A stretch of DNA of 28,545 nt from Bacteroidota bacterium (GTDB taxonomy: Bacteria; Bacteroidota; Ignavibacteria; Ignavibacteriales; Ignavibacteriaceae), in assembly GCA_021778375.1 (NCBI GenBank), contig JAJYCM010000005.1:1-28545 (forward strand). The letters run 5' to 3'. The position numbers and the translations under genes were made by a program. The notes under the pieces are model-generated. The model did not search any database, was not told the origin of the DNA, and saw only the letters and a list, made by a program, of their open reading frames with translations. This document shows positions 8,003 through 16,299 of this stretch, piece after piece (the stretch's first letter is position 1; every line of letters starts with the position of its first letter).

Positions 8003-9463
8003 ATGTCTGAAGATTTTATTCAAGATTTGCAGCCTGAGTTATTATGGAAATATTTTTATGAAATAGCGCAGGTGCCTCGTCCTTCAAAAAAGGAAGGTAA
8101 AATTATTGAACACATTAAAAACTTTGCAACCAGAAATAGTCTTAATTATAAAGTTGATAAGGTTGGAAATATAGTTATCTCAATTCCTGCAACAAAAGGT
8201 TTTGAGAAATCCCCAGTCGTTGTTTTGCAAGGTCATATTGATATGGTCTGTGAAAAAAATAAAGGGACAAAACATGATTTTGAAAAAGATCCCATTAAAT
8301 TATTAAAGGAAGATGGTTGGGTAACAGCCGATGGAACTACTTTAGGAGGCGATAACGGAATAGGCGTAGCTGCCGCGCTTGCTGCCGGCACAGATAAGTA
8401 TTTTACTCATGGTCCATTGGAAATCCTTTTGACAATTGATGAAGAGACTGGTTTAACCGGAGCTAACAATTTACAGCCGGGTTTTATAACTGGTAAAATA
8501 TTATTGAATTTAGATTCTGAAGAAGACGGTGCTTTTTATGTAGGATGCTCCGGAGGGATTGATACTGCAGGTTTATTTAAACCCGATTTTCAAGAAGCTC
8601 CTGATAATAAAATTGCTTATGAGGTATTAGTTACAGGACTTAAAGGTGGACATTCCGGTTTGGATATAAATACAGGCCGCGCTAACGCAATTAAATTATT
8701 AGCAAGATCTCTAAAAGCATTGGAAAACATTGATTTTTATCTTGCGAAAATTGAAGGTGGAAGTAAAAGAAACGCTATTCCAAGGGAAGCGGAGGCAATA
8801 ATTTTCGTTAATCCATCAGAAGAAAAAGCAATAGCGGCAATTTTAAAAGATATTCAATCAGGCTTTTTAAATGAGTTTAATAGAGCGGACAATAAATTAA
8901 AAATTGAGTTTAATAAATGTGAAACGGATACCAAAAGAGTATTCACAAATAATTTTAAGGATAAAATTATTAACGTACTTTTATCACTTCCTCATGGTGT
9001 TGTAGCAATGAGTCAAGACATTCCGGAATTAGTCGAGACTTCGACTAATGTTGCAACAATTACATTTGAGGGAAATGAAATAGTTGTAGGAACAAGTCAG
9101 AGAAGTTCGATCGACAGTGCAAAAAAATATATCGCTCAAAGTGTAGAATCGACATTTAAGTTATCAGGCGCAATTGTGAAAACAGGCGACGGCTATTCCG
9201 GATGGAAGCCGAATTTAGATTCGAAAATTCTAAAGGTTTCTAAGGATGTTTTTGTAAAATTGTTTAATAAGAAACCTGAAATAAAAGCAATTCATGCAGG
9301 ATTGGAATGCGGCATACTCGGTGATAAATTTCCTGGGCTTGATATGGTTTCTTTTGGTCCTACAATTCAGGGTGCCCACTCCCCAGATGAGAGGGTGAAT
9401 ATTGAAACCGTTGGAAAGTTTTATGATTTGTTAAAAGAAATTTTGGGAGAGATTGCCGGTTAA
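8003..9463 (+). CDS. pepD: Aminoacyl-histidine dipeptidase (M20, PepD/PepV type)
   Basis: Cytosolic di-zinc dipeptidase releasing N-terminal residues from Xaa-His and related dipeptides. 486 aa, normal for PepD. Predicted ligands: His78 in Q-G-H-I-D-M-V with catalytic Asp80, bridging Asp117 in L-G-G-D-N-G-I-G, the general-base pair Glu147-Glu148 in D-E-E-T-G, Asp171 in N-L-D-S-E-E, and a C-terminal His in F-G-P-T-I-Q-G-A-H-S-P-D-E-R. The lid domain has G-L-K-G-G-H-S-G-L-D-I. The ATG is preceded by AAGGAGA, a strong site. No signal peptide, so intracellular. It converges on the merR-type gene 34 bp downstream. Confidence 0.94.
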   Translation: MSEDFIQDLQPELLWKYFYEIAQVPRPSKKEGKIIEHIKNFATRNSLNYKVDKVGNIVISIPATKGFEKSPVVVLQGHIDMVCEKNKGTKHDFEKDPIKLLKEDGWVTADGTTLGGDNGIGVAAALAAGTDKYFTHGPLEILLTIDEETGLTGANNLQPGFITGKILLNLDSEEDGAFYVGCSGGIDTAGLFKPDFQEAPDNKIAYEVLVTGLKGGHSGLDINTGRANAIKLLARSLKALENIDFYLAKIEGGSKRNAIPREAEAIIFVNPSEEKAIAAILKDIQSGFLNEFNRADNKLKIEFNKCETDTKRVFTNNFKDKIINVLLSLPHGVVAMSQDIPELVETSTNVATITFEGNEIVVGTSQRSSIDSAKKYIAQSVESTFKLSGAIVKTGDGYSGWKPNLDSKILKVSKDVFVKLFNKKPEIKAIHAGLECGILGDKFPGLDMVSFGPTIQGAHSPDERVNIETVGKFYDLLKEILGEIAG

Positions 9464-9497
9464 ATTGCGCTACATAAAATCTCATAAGAGAGTTTAT

Positions 9498-9944
9498 TTA
9501 ATTCTGGCTAATTATATTCTGGATTAATTCTTTAATCCTTCCACATTCTGAATAATTATTATAAACTGAACAACTTCTACAATCCCTGGTTTGACATGGA
9601 TTATCCTTATGGTTAAAATTCCAGCAGGGTTTTGAGTGATTTTTGAAAGCAGAGCAATTTTCTCGTTCAGTTTGGGTGCAATTTACAATTTCATAGCACG
9701 GGATCATTGAATAAATGGTTTTGATTCCAGCAATACTTATTTTGCTTTCGTTGATAGCACTTCTAATGCATTTCAGTCGCTCAATGTCCGAATTTGAATA
9801 TAAGCGGTGGCTTGATTCTTTTTTAAATGGGATAATTAAACCTTCTTTTTCATACATTCTTAGAGTGTGAACAGAAATATTTAACAATTTCGCCGCGCTT
9901 CTAATGGGCAAAAGAGGGAGATGAAAATTTTCTTCATTAAACAT
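9498..9944 (-). CDS. MerR-family regulator with cysteine-rich (two-CW-like) C-terminal domain
   Basis: 148 aa. The MerR winged helix lies at 12-80: I-R-S-A-A-K-L-L-N-I-S-V-H-T-L-R-M-Y-E (14-32), E-G-L-I-I-P (34-39) and H-R-L-Y-S-N-S-D-I-E-R-L (46-57). After the dimerisation helix the C-terminus has eight cysteines: 83, 89, 97, 107, 117, 122, 125, 134. It contains C-Y-E-I-V-N-C and P-C-W-N-F, resembling the two-CW domain, so a metal- or Fe-S-binding sensor is plausible (inference). Start: ATG 9944 is used because the MerR domain follows at once; an in-frame TTG at 10010 would add 22 unremarkable residues. It is divergent from lpdA, and MerR proteins commonly control divergent neighbours, so the dehydrogenase operon is a candidate target. 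Confidence 0.85.
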   Translation of the reverse strand: MFNEENFHLPLLPIRSAAKLLNISVHTLRMYEKEGLIIPFKKESSHRLYSNSDIERLKCIRSAINESKISIAGIKTIYSMIPCYEIVNCTQTERENCSAFKNHSKPCWNFNHKDNPCQTRDCRSCSVYNNYSECGRIKELIQNIISQN

Positions 9945-10102
9945 TTGTAATTTATCTTTTCTAATTTGATATTTATAAATATCAATTCTCTTGCCAAAAG
10001 TTAATAGCAATCAAGTTAATAATAGAATATAATTTTACCACCTTTGGGAAATCTGTGGAGATATTTTCTTTTTTATGGAACAAATGATGATGAAAATATC
10101 AA

Positions 10103-10137
10103 TTTGACTTGTAGGTCACAAAACATGTTATGCAAGT
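10103..10137 (+). promoter_or_regulatory. Candidate MerR-controlled promoter upstream of lpdA
   Basis: TTTG/TTGACT at 10103-10109 is followed by TATGCAAG at 10129, a 22-nt gap instead of the 20 nt seen at other promoters here. Long spacers are typical of MerR-activated promoters. The imperfect dyad ACTTGTA (10107-10113) / TGCAAGT (10131-10137) lies across it, with the palindrome AACATGTT (10122-10129) between. The -7 match is poor and the dyad is not exactly centred in the spacer, so this is tentative. Confidence 0.35.
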
Positions 10138-10141
10138 ACCA

Positions 10142-10169
10142 CGGAGGGAGAATGAATTTCTATTTTTAA
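10142..10169 (+). other. Possible five-codon leader minigene upstream of lpdA
   Basis: A strong Shine-Dalgarno-like GGAGGGAG (10143-10150) stands close before ATG 10152, which opens a frame of only five codons (M-N-F-Y-F) ending in TAA at 10167-10169. lpdA itself has a weaker AGGAAA site 54 bp further on. It could be a regulatory leader peptide or chance; no attenuator hairpin was found after it. Confidence 0.3.
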
Positions 10170-10222
10170 ATATAGTTATTTATATTTCAAAACAATTTAA
10201 TAAAAAATAGGAAATCCTTTAA

Positions 10223-11626
10223 ATGAGTAATCAATACGAGGTTGCCATATTAGGTGGTGGGCCTGGAGGTTATGTTGCCGCAATCAGGGCTGCCCAACTA
10301 GGCTTTAAAACTGTTGTAATTGACAAGGAAAAATTAGGGGGAATTTGTTTGAATTGGGGATGTATTCCGACTAAATCCCTTTTACGTAATGCAGAGATAT
10401 ATGATAATATAAAAAATCACGCAACTGATTTTGGGATAAAAGTAACTGGTTTGGAGTTCGATTTTAACAGAATTATTGCAAGAAGTAGAGATATTTCCGA
10501 CCGCATAACGAAAAATGTTGAAATGCTTATTAAAAAAAACAAGATTGATAGAGTGCGAGGATATGGCAAACTACTATCTGCTAATGAGATTGCTATTTTT
10601 GACGAAGTTGGAAAGAAAATTCAAACTCTTTCTGCCGATAAAATTATAGTTGCTACCGGAGCAAGACCACGGATTCTACCTACAATCCCGGTTGACAGAA
10701 AGGATATTATAACCAGTACAGAAGCAATGATTTTGCAGGAACAACCAAGAGAATTAATCATAATTGGAGCAGGCGCAATCGGAATTGAATTTGCATATTT
10801 TTATTCAGTATTAGGAACTAAGGTCACAGTTTTGGAGATGATGGATTCTATTCTTCCAATTGAAGACAAAGAAATTTCTGACGCTTTAGCCAAAATATTG
10901 AAGAAAAGAGGGATAGAAATATTAACGAAAGCAGCCGTAGAAAAGGCTGAAGTTAGAGGAGATAGAGTTTTCGTAACTATACAGATAAATGGCGAAAAGA
11001 AAGAATTATCGGCGAATAAAGTCTTAAGCGCAATCGGAGTAACAGGAAACATTGAAGGTTTCGGGCTTGAGGAACTTGGAGTGGAAATCCATAAGAACCA
11101 TATAAAAGTTAATAAATCTACTTATGAAACAAACGTAAAAGGGATTTATGCTATCGGTGATGTAATTGGACCACCATGGCTAGCGCATGTTGCGTCGCAT
11201 GAGGGAATTCATTGCATTGAAAAAATTAAAGGATTGAAAATTCCGGATATTGATTATAATAATATTCCCGGCTGCACTTACTGTCAGCCACAAGTTGCCA
11301 GTATAGGTTTGACTGAAGCAAAAGCCCGCGAAGCAGGTTATGAAATAAAGATAGGCAAGTTTCCATTCATGGCAAGCGGCAAGGCTTTTGCCGTCGGTGA
11401 AAGAGAAGGATTTGTTAAACTAATATTTGATGCTAAGTACGGTGAAATTCTTGGAGCGCATATTATTGGACCGGAGGCTACAGAACTAATTGCTGAAATC
11501 GGCATTGCAAAATCTCTCGAAGCTACTGCTGAATCAATCTTTAGAACAGTTCATGCTCATCCAACCTTGTCAGAGTCAATCATGGAAGCCGCAGCTGCAG
11601 CTTACGGTGAGGCGATTCACATTTAA
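10223..11626 (+). CDS. lpdA: Dihydrolipoyl dehydrogenase (E3)
   Basis: FAD/NAD disulfide reductase that reoxidises dihydrolipoyl groups on the E2 subunit. 467 aa, usual length. FAD motif G-G-G-P-G-G-Y (11-17); redox disulfide in G-G-I-C-L-N-W-G-C-I-P-T-K-S (39-52, Cys42-Cys47); NAD-binding G-A-G-A-I-G-I-E-F; second FAD motif Y-A-I-G-D-V; and the C-terminal catalytic H-A-H-P-T-L-S-E (444-451, His446-Glu451). First gene of lpdA-lipB-E1-E2-lipA; lipB follows after 13 bp. The upstream region holds a possible MerR operator and a five-codon frame. Because E3 is commonly shared, it may serve other complexes and a glycine cleavage system too. Confidence 0.96.
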   Translation: MSNQYEVAILGGGPGGYVAAIRAAQLGFKTVVIDKEKLGGICLNWGCIPTKSLLRNAEIYDNIKNHATDFGIKVTGLEFDFNRIIARSRDISDRITKNVEMLIKKNKIDRVRGYGKLLSANEIAIFDEVGKKIQTLSADKIIVATGARPRILPTIPVDRKDIITSTEAMILQEQPRELIIIGAGAIGIEFAYFYSVLGTKVTVLEMMDSILPIEDKEISDALAKILKKRGIEILTKAAVEKAEVRGDRVFVTIQINGEKKELSANKVLSAIGVTGNIEGFGLEELGVEIHKNHIKVNKSTYETNVKGIYAIGDVIGPPWLAHVASHEGIHCIEKIKGLKIPDIDYNNIPGCTYCQPQVASIGLTEAKAREAGYEIKIGKFPFMASGKAFAVGEREGFVKLIFDAKYGEILGAHIIGPEATELIAEIGIAKSLEATAESIFRTVHAHPTLSESIMEAAAAAYGEAIHI

Positions 11627-11639
11627 TTTTAGAGTTTTA

Positions 11640-12353
11640 ATGTCAGGACTTAAACAAAAGAAGAATATTAATATTTGCGACCTCGGCTTTATTGATTACC
11701 AAGAAGCTTGGGATCTACAAAAGGAAATATTACAAATAAGACACGAAAATAAAATTGAAGATGTATTTTTTCTTTTAGAACACCCAAATACTTATACACT
11801 TGGTAAAACCGCCGATAAAGCTCATTTAATAGGTTCAAAAGATTATTTAGATCATAACAATATTTCTGTTTATGAGATAGATAGAGGAGGCGACATAACC
11901 TACCACGGTCCGGGGCAAATTGTCGGATATCCTATAATTGATTTGAACCTTTGGTATCGAGACACTCATAAGTATTTAAGAGCACTTGAGGAAGTAATAA
12001 TAAAAACATGCGCACATTACGGTTTGGAAGGAATAAGAGACTCAAAATATACCGGTGTTTGGATTGAGGACAGAAAAATTGCCGCAATCGGTATTAAGGT
12101 CAGTCATTGGATAACTATGCATGGTTTTGCTTTTAATGTGAATACAAATTTATCTCTTTTTAATGGCATAGTTCCTTGCGGAATTTATGACAAGCAAGTT
12201 ACCTCATTAGAAAAAGAATTAGGAAAAAAGCTAGATATACTGGAAGTTAAAAATCTTTTAGCGGAAAACTTCAGGGAAATATTTGGTTACACAGAAACGA
12301 CTAAGCTTCCAAAAGAAGCTCTAGCATCAACAATATTACAAACAGCAAACTAA
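11640..12353 (+). CDS. lipB: Octanoyltransferase LipB
   Basis: Transfers octanoyl groups from acyl carrier protein to lipoyl domains, the first step of lipoylation. 237 aa. Signatures: L-E-H-P-N-T-Y-T-L-G-K (46-56), D-R-G-G-D-I-T-Y-H-G-P-G-Q (81-93), T-G-V-W-I with D-R-K-I-A-A-I-G (144-151, catalytic Lys146) and P-C-G-I (179-182, catalytic Cys180). ATG 11640 is used; the frame stays open upstream to 11490, but that part overlaps lpdA and is not LipB-like. E1 follows 11 bp after the stop. Its substrate domains are on the E2 encoded two genes downstream. Confidence 0.95.
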   Translation: MSGLKQKKNINICDLGFIDYQEAWDLQKEILQIRHENKIEDVFFLLEHPNTYTLGKTADKAHLIGSKDYLDHNNISVYEIDRGGDITYHGPGQIVGYPIIDLNLWYRDTHKYLRALEEVIIKTCAHYGLEGIRDSKYTGVWIEDRKIAAIGIKVSHWITMHGFAFNVNTNLSLFNGIVPCGIYDKQVTSLEKELGKKLDILEVKNLLAENFREIFGYTETTKLPKEALASTILQTAN

Positions 12354-12364
12354 GAAAGGTCGAT

Positions 12365-14503
12365 ATGGCTAAAAAGAATACATCCGGGAATGGTTCGATT
12401 GATAAGCCAGTTTCTACTTTGAGTAATAAAGAAGTCTCTAATAACGATAACGGAAAACCCGAAATAGCCGGAAAAGTTTTATCCATACAACAAAAGCATT
12501 TAACAAAAGAAGAATTATTAAAGGCTCTACGTTTGATGCTTCTTGCAAGAGGTATTGATACTAAATCGATGAATTTGCTGCGTCAGGGAAAAACCTTTTT
12601 CCATATAGCAGGTGCCGGGCACGAAGCTATTCAAGTAGCTGTTGGCTTTTCATTAGATGCAAATAAGGATTGGCTGTATCCTTATTATAGGGATTTAGCA
12701 GTTGCTCTTTCTGTAGGATTAACTCCAGAAGAATTTTTTCTTCAATGTTTTGCTAAGGCAGCAGACCCCTCAACCGGAGGAAGACAGCTTCCATGTCATT
12801 GGGGATTGAGAAGGATTAACCTTCCGACACAATCAAGTCCTACCGGGACTCAGTTTCTCAACGCTGTTGGTTCAGCATTAGCGATTGTTAAAGGCGGTGA
12901 GCGAAATATTTCTTACGTTAGCAGCGGAGAAGGTACGACAAGTCAGGGTGAGTTCCACGAAGCGGTAAATTGGGCAAGCCGTGAGAAACTTCCAGTTTTG
13001 TTTGTAATCGAAAATAATAAATATGCAATATCTGTTCCGGTTCAACTTCAAACAGGAGGGAAAAAACATTCGATAGCAGAAATGATGAGCGGATATGCTG
13101 ATCTTCACCGTCTAAGAATTGACGGAACAAACTTTCAAGAATCATTTGATGCTGTTCAAGAATCAATAAAATATATTAAGGATGGAAAAGGACCTGCATT
13201 AATTGAAGCAGATGTAGTTCGTTTGCTTTCACATTCATCATCTGACGATCAAAAGAAATACAGAGATCCGAAGGAATTGGAAGAAGATTTAAGAAACTGT
13301 CCGATTGAGAAATTGTCTAAAAAATTAATCGCAGAGGGTTTTCTAACTAAGGAAGAATATGAAACAATGAAACTTGATGTGCATACAGAAATTGATAATG
13401 CCGCAGAGCGAGCTATCAAAGAAAAGGATCCTACTCCAGAAAGCGCAGCCAGATTCGTTTTTGATGAAAGTGGATTAAAAGAAAAATTGGAATATGAAAA
13501 ATCCATTCCTTCCGGTAAGCCGGTTGTAATGGTAGATGCAATCAACCATGCGCTGCATGAAGAAATGGAATTTAACAAAAATATTTTTGTCTTTGGTGAA
13601 GATGTTGCAGACAGTAAAGGCGGTGTATTTACCGCTACAAAAGGGCTTTCTACAAAATTTGGATTCGACCGAGTTTTTAATTCCCCGCTTGCTGAAGCAA
13701 GCATTATAGGTGTAGCTACTGGTATGGCTTTATCTGGATTGAAGCCGGTTGTTGAGGTCCAATTTGGAGATTATATTTGGCCTGCATTTATGCAATTCAA
13801 GGATGAATTAACAACAATAAGATACCGATCCAATAATCATTGGTCGGCGCCTGTTGTTACGCGTGTTGCAGTAGGCGGATATATACGCGGAGGGCTTTAT
13901 CACAGCCAGAATATTGAGTCTATATTTTCTCACCTTCCGGGAATTTTGATTGCTTATCCATCAAACGCAGCTGATGCAAAAGGACTTTTAAAAACCGCTT
14001 GCCGATTAAATGACCCAGTCTTATTTTGTGAGCACAAAGGATTGTACCGGCAAAGTTTTGCCATGTCTGCTTCACCTGATAAAGATTATCTAGTTCCATT
14101 CGGAAAAGCAAAAGTTGTTAAGGAGGGAAGTGACTTAACAGTAATATCTTATGGAGCTTCTCTTTGGGATTCTGTTTTTGCAGCTCGCAGACTTGAAGAT
14201 GAAGGATATTCAGTTGAAGTAATTGATTTGCGGACTATAATTCCGTTAGATGAAGAAACCATCTTTAACTCAGTGAAAAAAACTAACAAGGCAATTGTCG
14301 TGCATGAAGATACGCTCACGGGTGGGTTTGGCGCAGAGGTTGTGGCAAGGATAGCGGATAATTGTTTCCAATTTCTTGATGGTCCCGTAAAAAGAATTGC
14401 AGCTAAGGATGCATTTGTTCCTTACTCACCTATTTTGGAAAATGTTATTTTACCTAATAGAGAACAAATTTTTCAGGGAATTAAAGAGCTTTTAGAATTT
14501 TAA
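12365..14503 (+). CDS. 2-oxo-acid dehydrogenase E1, fused alpha and beta subunits
   Basis: Thiamine-diphosphate E1 that decarboxylates a 2-oxo acid (pyruvate or branched-chain) and acylates E2-bound lipoate. 712 aa: an Asn/Ser-rich N-tail (1-45), alpha half (about 46-365) and beta half (about 385-712). The ThDP motif reads G-E-G-T-T-S (188-193) ending at N-N (217-218), with Glu in place of the usual Asp of GDG. The alpha loop has R-L-L-S-H-S-S-S-D-D (286-295). The beta half shows F-G-E-D-V (410-414), S-P-L-A-E-A-S-I-I-G and G-G-L-Y-H-S-Q-N with the conserved His. The ATG follows GAAAGG. Alpha-beta fusion is common in Bacteroidota relatives, where the enzyme is usually annotated as 2-oxoisovalerate or pyruvate dehydrogenase; the substrate cannot be decided from sequence alone. 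Confidence 0.92.
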   Translation: MAKKNTSGNGSIDKPVSTLSNKEVSNNDNGKPEIAGKVLSIQQKHLTKEELLKALRLMLLARGIDTKSMNLLRQGKTFFHIAGAGHEAIQVAVGFSLDANKDWLYPYYRDLAVALSVGLTPEEFFLQCFAKAADPSTGGRQLPCHWGLRRINLPTQSSPTGTQFLNAVGSALAIVKGGERNISYVSSGEGTTSQGEFHEAVNWASREKLPVLFVIENNKYAISVPVQLQTGGKKHSIAEMMSGYADLHRLRIDGTNFQESFDAVQESIKYIKDGKGPALIEADVVRLLSHSSSDDQKKYRDPKELEEDLRNCPIEKLSKKLIAEGFLTKEEYETMKLDVHTEIDNAAERAIKEKDPTPESAARFVFDESGLKEKLEYEKSIPSGKPVVMVDAINHALHEEMEFNKNIFVFGEDVADSKGGVFTATKGLSTKFGFDRVFNSPLAEASIIGVATGMALSGLKPVVEVQFGDYIWPAFMQFKDELTTIRYRSNNHWSAPVVTRVAVGGYIRGGLYHSQNIESIFSHLPGILIAYPSNAADAKGLLKTACRLNDPVLFCEHKGLYRQSFAMSASPDKDYLVPFGKAKVVKEGSDLTVISYGASLWDSVFAARRLEDEGYSVEVIDLRTIIPLDEETIFNSVKKTNKAIVVHEDTLTGGFGAEVVARIADNCFQFLDGPVKRIAAKDAFVPYSPILENVILPNREQIFQGIKELLEF

Positions 14504-14532
14504 TAAAATAATTTGAATTTAGGAGCAACAAA

Positions 14533-16281
14533 ATGGATGTTGTAATGCCAAAAATGGGTGAGAGCATAAACGAAGGAACTATTATAAAATGGCATAAGAA
14601 AAAAGGCGATCCCGTTAAGCGTGATGAAATAATTCTTGAGATAAGTACTGATAAAGTTGATACGGAAATTCCATCACCAGCCGAAGGAATTCTCTCGGAA
14701 ATTAATTTTAAGGAAGGCGATACTGTTGCAGTTGGAGTGGCTCTAGCAGTAATTAGCGGAGAAGGTGACAACGCGGTTCAAGAAAAAATCGAAGATAAAA
14801 CTCCCGTAGTTGAACAGAAAATAATTGAACCAAATAAACCTCAAGAAAAAGTTATCTCAAGTGAACATGGTGAACTACAAAATATTCAAGAAGAGCGCTC
14901 TTTGAACAAAGGAGAATTGATTGATATTATTATGCCCAAAATGGGGGAATCAGTCATGGAAGGGACAATCATCAAGTGGCATAAAAAGGTTGGCGATAAG
15001 ATTAAAAAAGATGAGACAATTTTTGAAATAAGTACCGACAAAGTTGATACCGAGGTTCCGTCTCCGGCAGATGGAATATTAGCGGAAGTTTTGATAGCCG
15101 AGCAGGAAACAGTTGATGTCGGCACTATAGTAGCTAAACTTTCTACAAGCGATTCGTTAAAGAATAACAAAATGATGAATCCATCGGAATCCTCTGGAAA
15201 AGTTATTCAAGCAAAAATAGGTAATCAAGAAAAGACTGAACCTATTTTGATGCATGATAATTTTGCTTCCGGCAAATTGGCTCCTGAAGAATTTACTAGC
15301 GTTGAAAATGAACCGTCATCATTTTTATCGCCTTTAGTATTGAATATAGCAAGGCAGGAAAAAGTAAAATTTGAAGAACTTGCGAAAATCAAAGGTACCG
15401 GTTTAAGCGGACGCATAACTAAAAATGATCTTTTGAGTTACATAGAAAAAAGGAATCAACAAAAATCTGAACCGGAGCAAAGAGAAATTAAAGAACGTTT
15501 AGTCCTCAATACTCCAGGAGAAAATGATAAATCAAATTTCAATTATGATTCGATTAAACCTGCTTATAATTCAAGTGAAGTTGAAATAATTCCGATGGAT
15601 AATATACGCCAAAGAATTATGCAACACATGATAAACAGCCGTGATACTTCAGTTCATGTTTCAGCAATGCTTGAGGTTGATATGAGCAAGATATATCATT
15701 TCATCCAAGAAAACCGCGAAAAATATCTAAAGGAAGAGGGAATTAAATTAACCTATATGCCTTTCATAGCAAGGGCTTGCGTACAGGGATTACAACAATT
15801 TCCACTAGTTAACTCTACAATTGAAGGTACAACGATAATCCGTAAAAAGTATGTAAACCTTGGAATTGCAGTTGCTGTTGAACCGTCGGGATTAATAGTT
15901 CCTAATATTAAAGCTGCGGACGAAAAAAACTTAAGTGGACTAGCAAAATCGATTAACGATCTTGCCCAAAGAGCTAGATCTAAAAGACTTACTCCGGATG
16001 ATATTACAAATGGTACATTCACGATAACTAATTATGGTGTGTTTGGAACAATTTTCGGTACACCTATCATTAACCAACCCGAAGTAGCAATATTGGGAGT
16101 TGGAACTGTAACCAAAAAACCAGTTGTTATTGAAGTAGATGGCTCTGACTCAATAGCAATAAAACCAGTAATGGCTTTAACGTTATCTCATGATCATCGC
16201 TTGGTCGATGGCATGTTGGGCGGGAAATTCTTAAAGTTCTTAAAAGATACACTCGAGAATTTTAACGGTAAGGCATTTTAA
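14533..16281 (+). CDS. Dihydrolipoyl acyltransferase (E2), two lipoyl domains
   Basis: Core acyltransferase of the 2-oxo-acid dehydrogenase complex. 582 aa in the classic order: lipoyl domain 1 (1-76, S-T-D-K-V-D-T-E with lipoyl Lys41), lipoyl domain 2 (129-204, Lys170), Pro/Glu/Lys-rich linkers, the peripheral-subunit-binding domain (266-306, S-P-L-V-L-N-I-A then G-T-G-L-S-G-R-I-T-K-N-D-L) and the catalytic domain (about 350-582) ending in H-R-L-V-D-G (555-560, His555 and Asp559). The two lipoyl domains are almost the same around their lysines, so recent internal duplication or homogenisation is likely. AGGAGC precedes the ATG. It lies 29 bp after E1 and 18 bp before lipA. Acyl specificity (acetyl, branched-chain or succinyl) is open. 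Confidence 0.94.
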   Translation: MDVVMPKMGESINEGTIIKWHKKKGDPVKRDEIILEISTDKVDTEIPSPAEGILSEINFKEGDTVAVGVALAVISGEGDNAVQEKIEDKTPVVEQKIIEPNKPQEKVISSEHGELQNIQEERSLNKGELIDIIMPKMGESVMEGTIIKWHKKVGDKIKKDETIFEISTDKVDTEVPSPADGILAEVLIAEQETVDVGTIVAKLSTSDSLKNNKMMNPSESSGKVIQAKIGNQEKTEPILMHDNFASGKLAPEEFTSVENEPSSFLSPLVLNIARQEKVKFEELAKIKGTGLSGRITKNDLLSYIEKRNQQKSEPEQREIKERLVLNTPGENDKSNFNYDSIKPAYNSSEVEIIPMDNIRQRIMQHMINSRDTSVHVSAMLEVDMSKIYHFIQENREKYLKEEGIKLTYMPFIARACVQGLQQFPLVNSTIEGTTIIRKKYVNLGIAVAVEPSGLIVPNIKAADEKNLSGLAKSINDLAQRARSKRLTPDDITNGTFTITNYGVFGTIFGTPIINQPEVAILGVGTVTKKPVVIEVDGSDSIAIKPVMALTLSHDHRLVDGMLGGKFLKFLKDTLENFNGKAF

Positions 16282-16299
16282 TTTAAGGAAATTATTTAT

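Noticed and set aside
9464..9497. TCTC-ATAA-GAGA as a terminator between pepD and merR
   Set aside because: Only a 4-bp AT-flanked stem without a clear T-run; too weak to call.
9945..10010. N-terminal extension of the MerR-type protein from TTG 10010
   Set aside because: The 22 extra residues do not belong to the MerR fold, and the ATG at 9944 directly precedes it. Kept only as an alternative.
11490..11639. 50-codon N-terminal extension of lipB overlapping lpdA
   Set aside because: It is the out-of-frame reading of the lpdA end and not LipB-like; ATG 11640 gives the normal N-terminus.
13249..13704. 151-codon open frame on the minus strand inside the E1 gene
   Set aside because: Ser-rich antisense shadow of a clearly coding gene, with no motif and no ribosome-binding site. 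Similar minus-strand frames within lipA, atpD, E2 and typA were rejected for the same reason.
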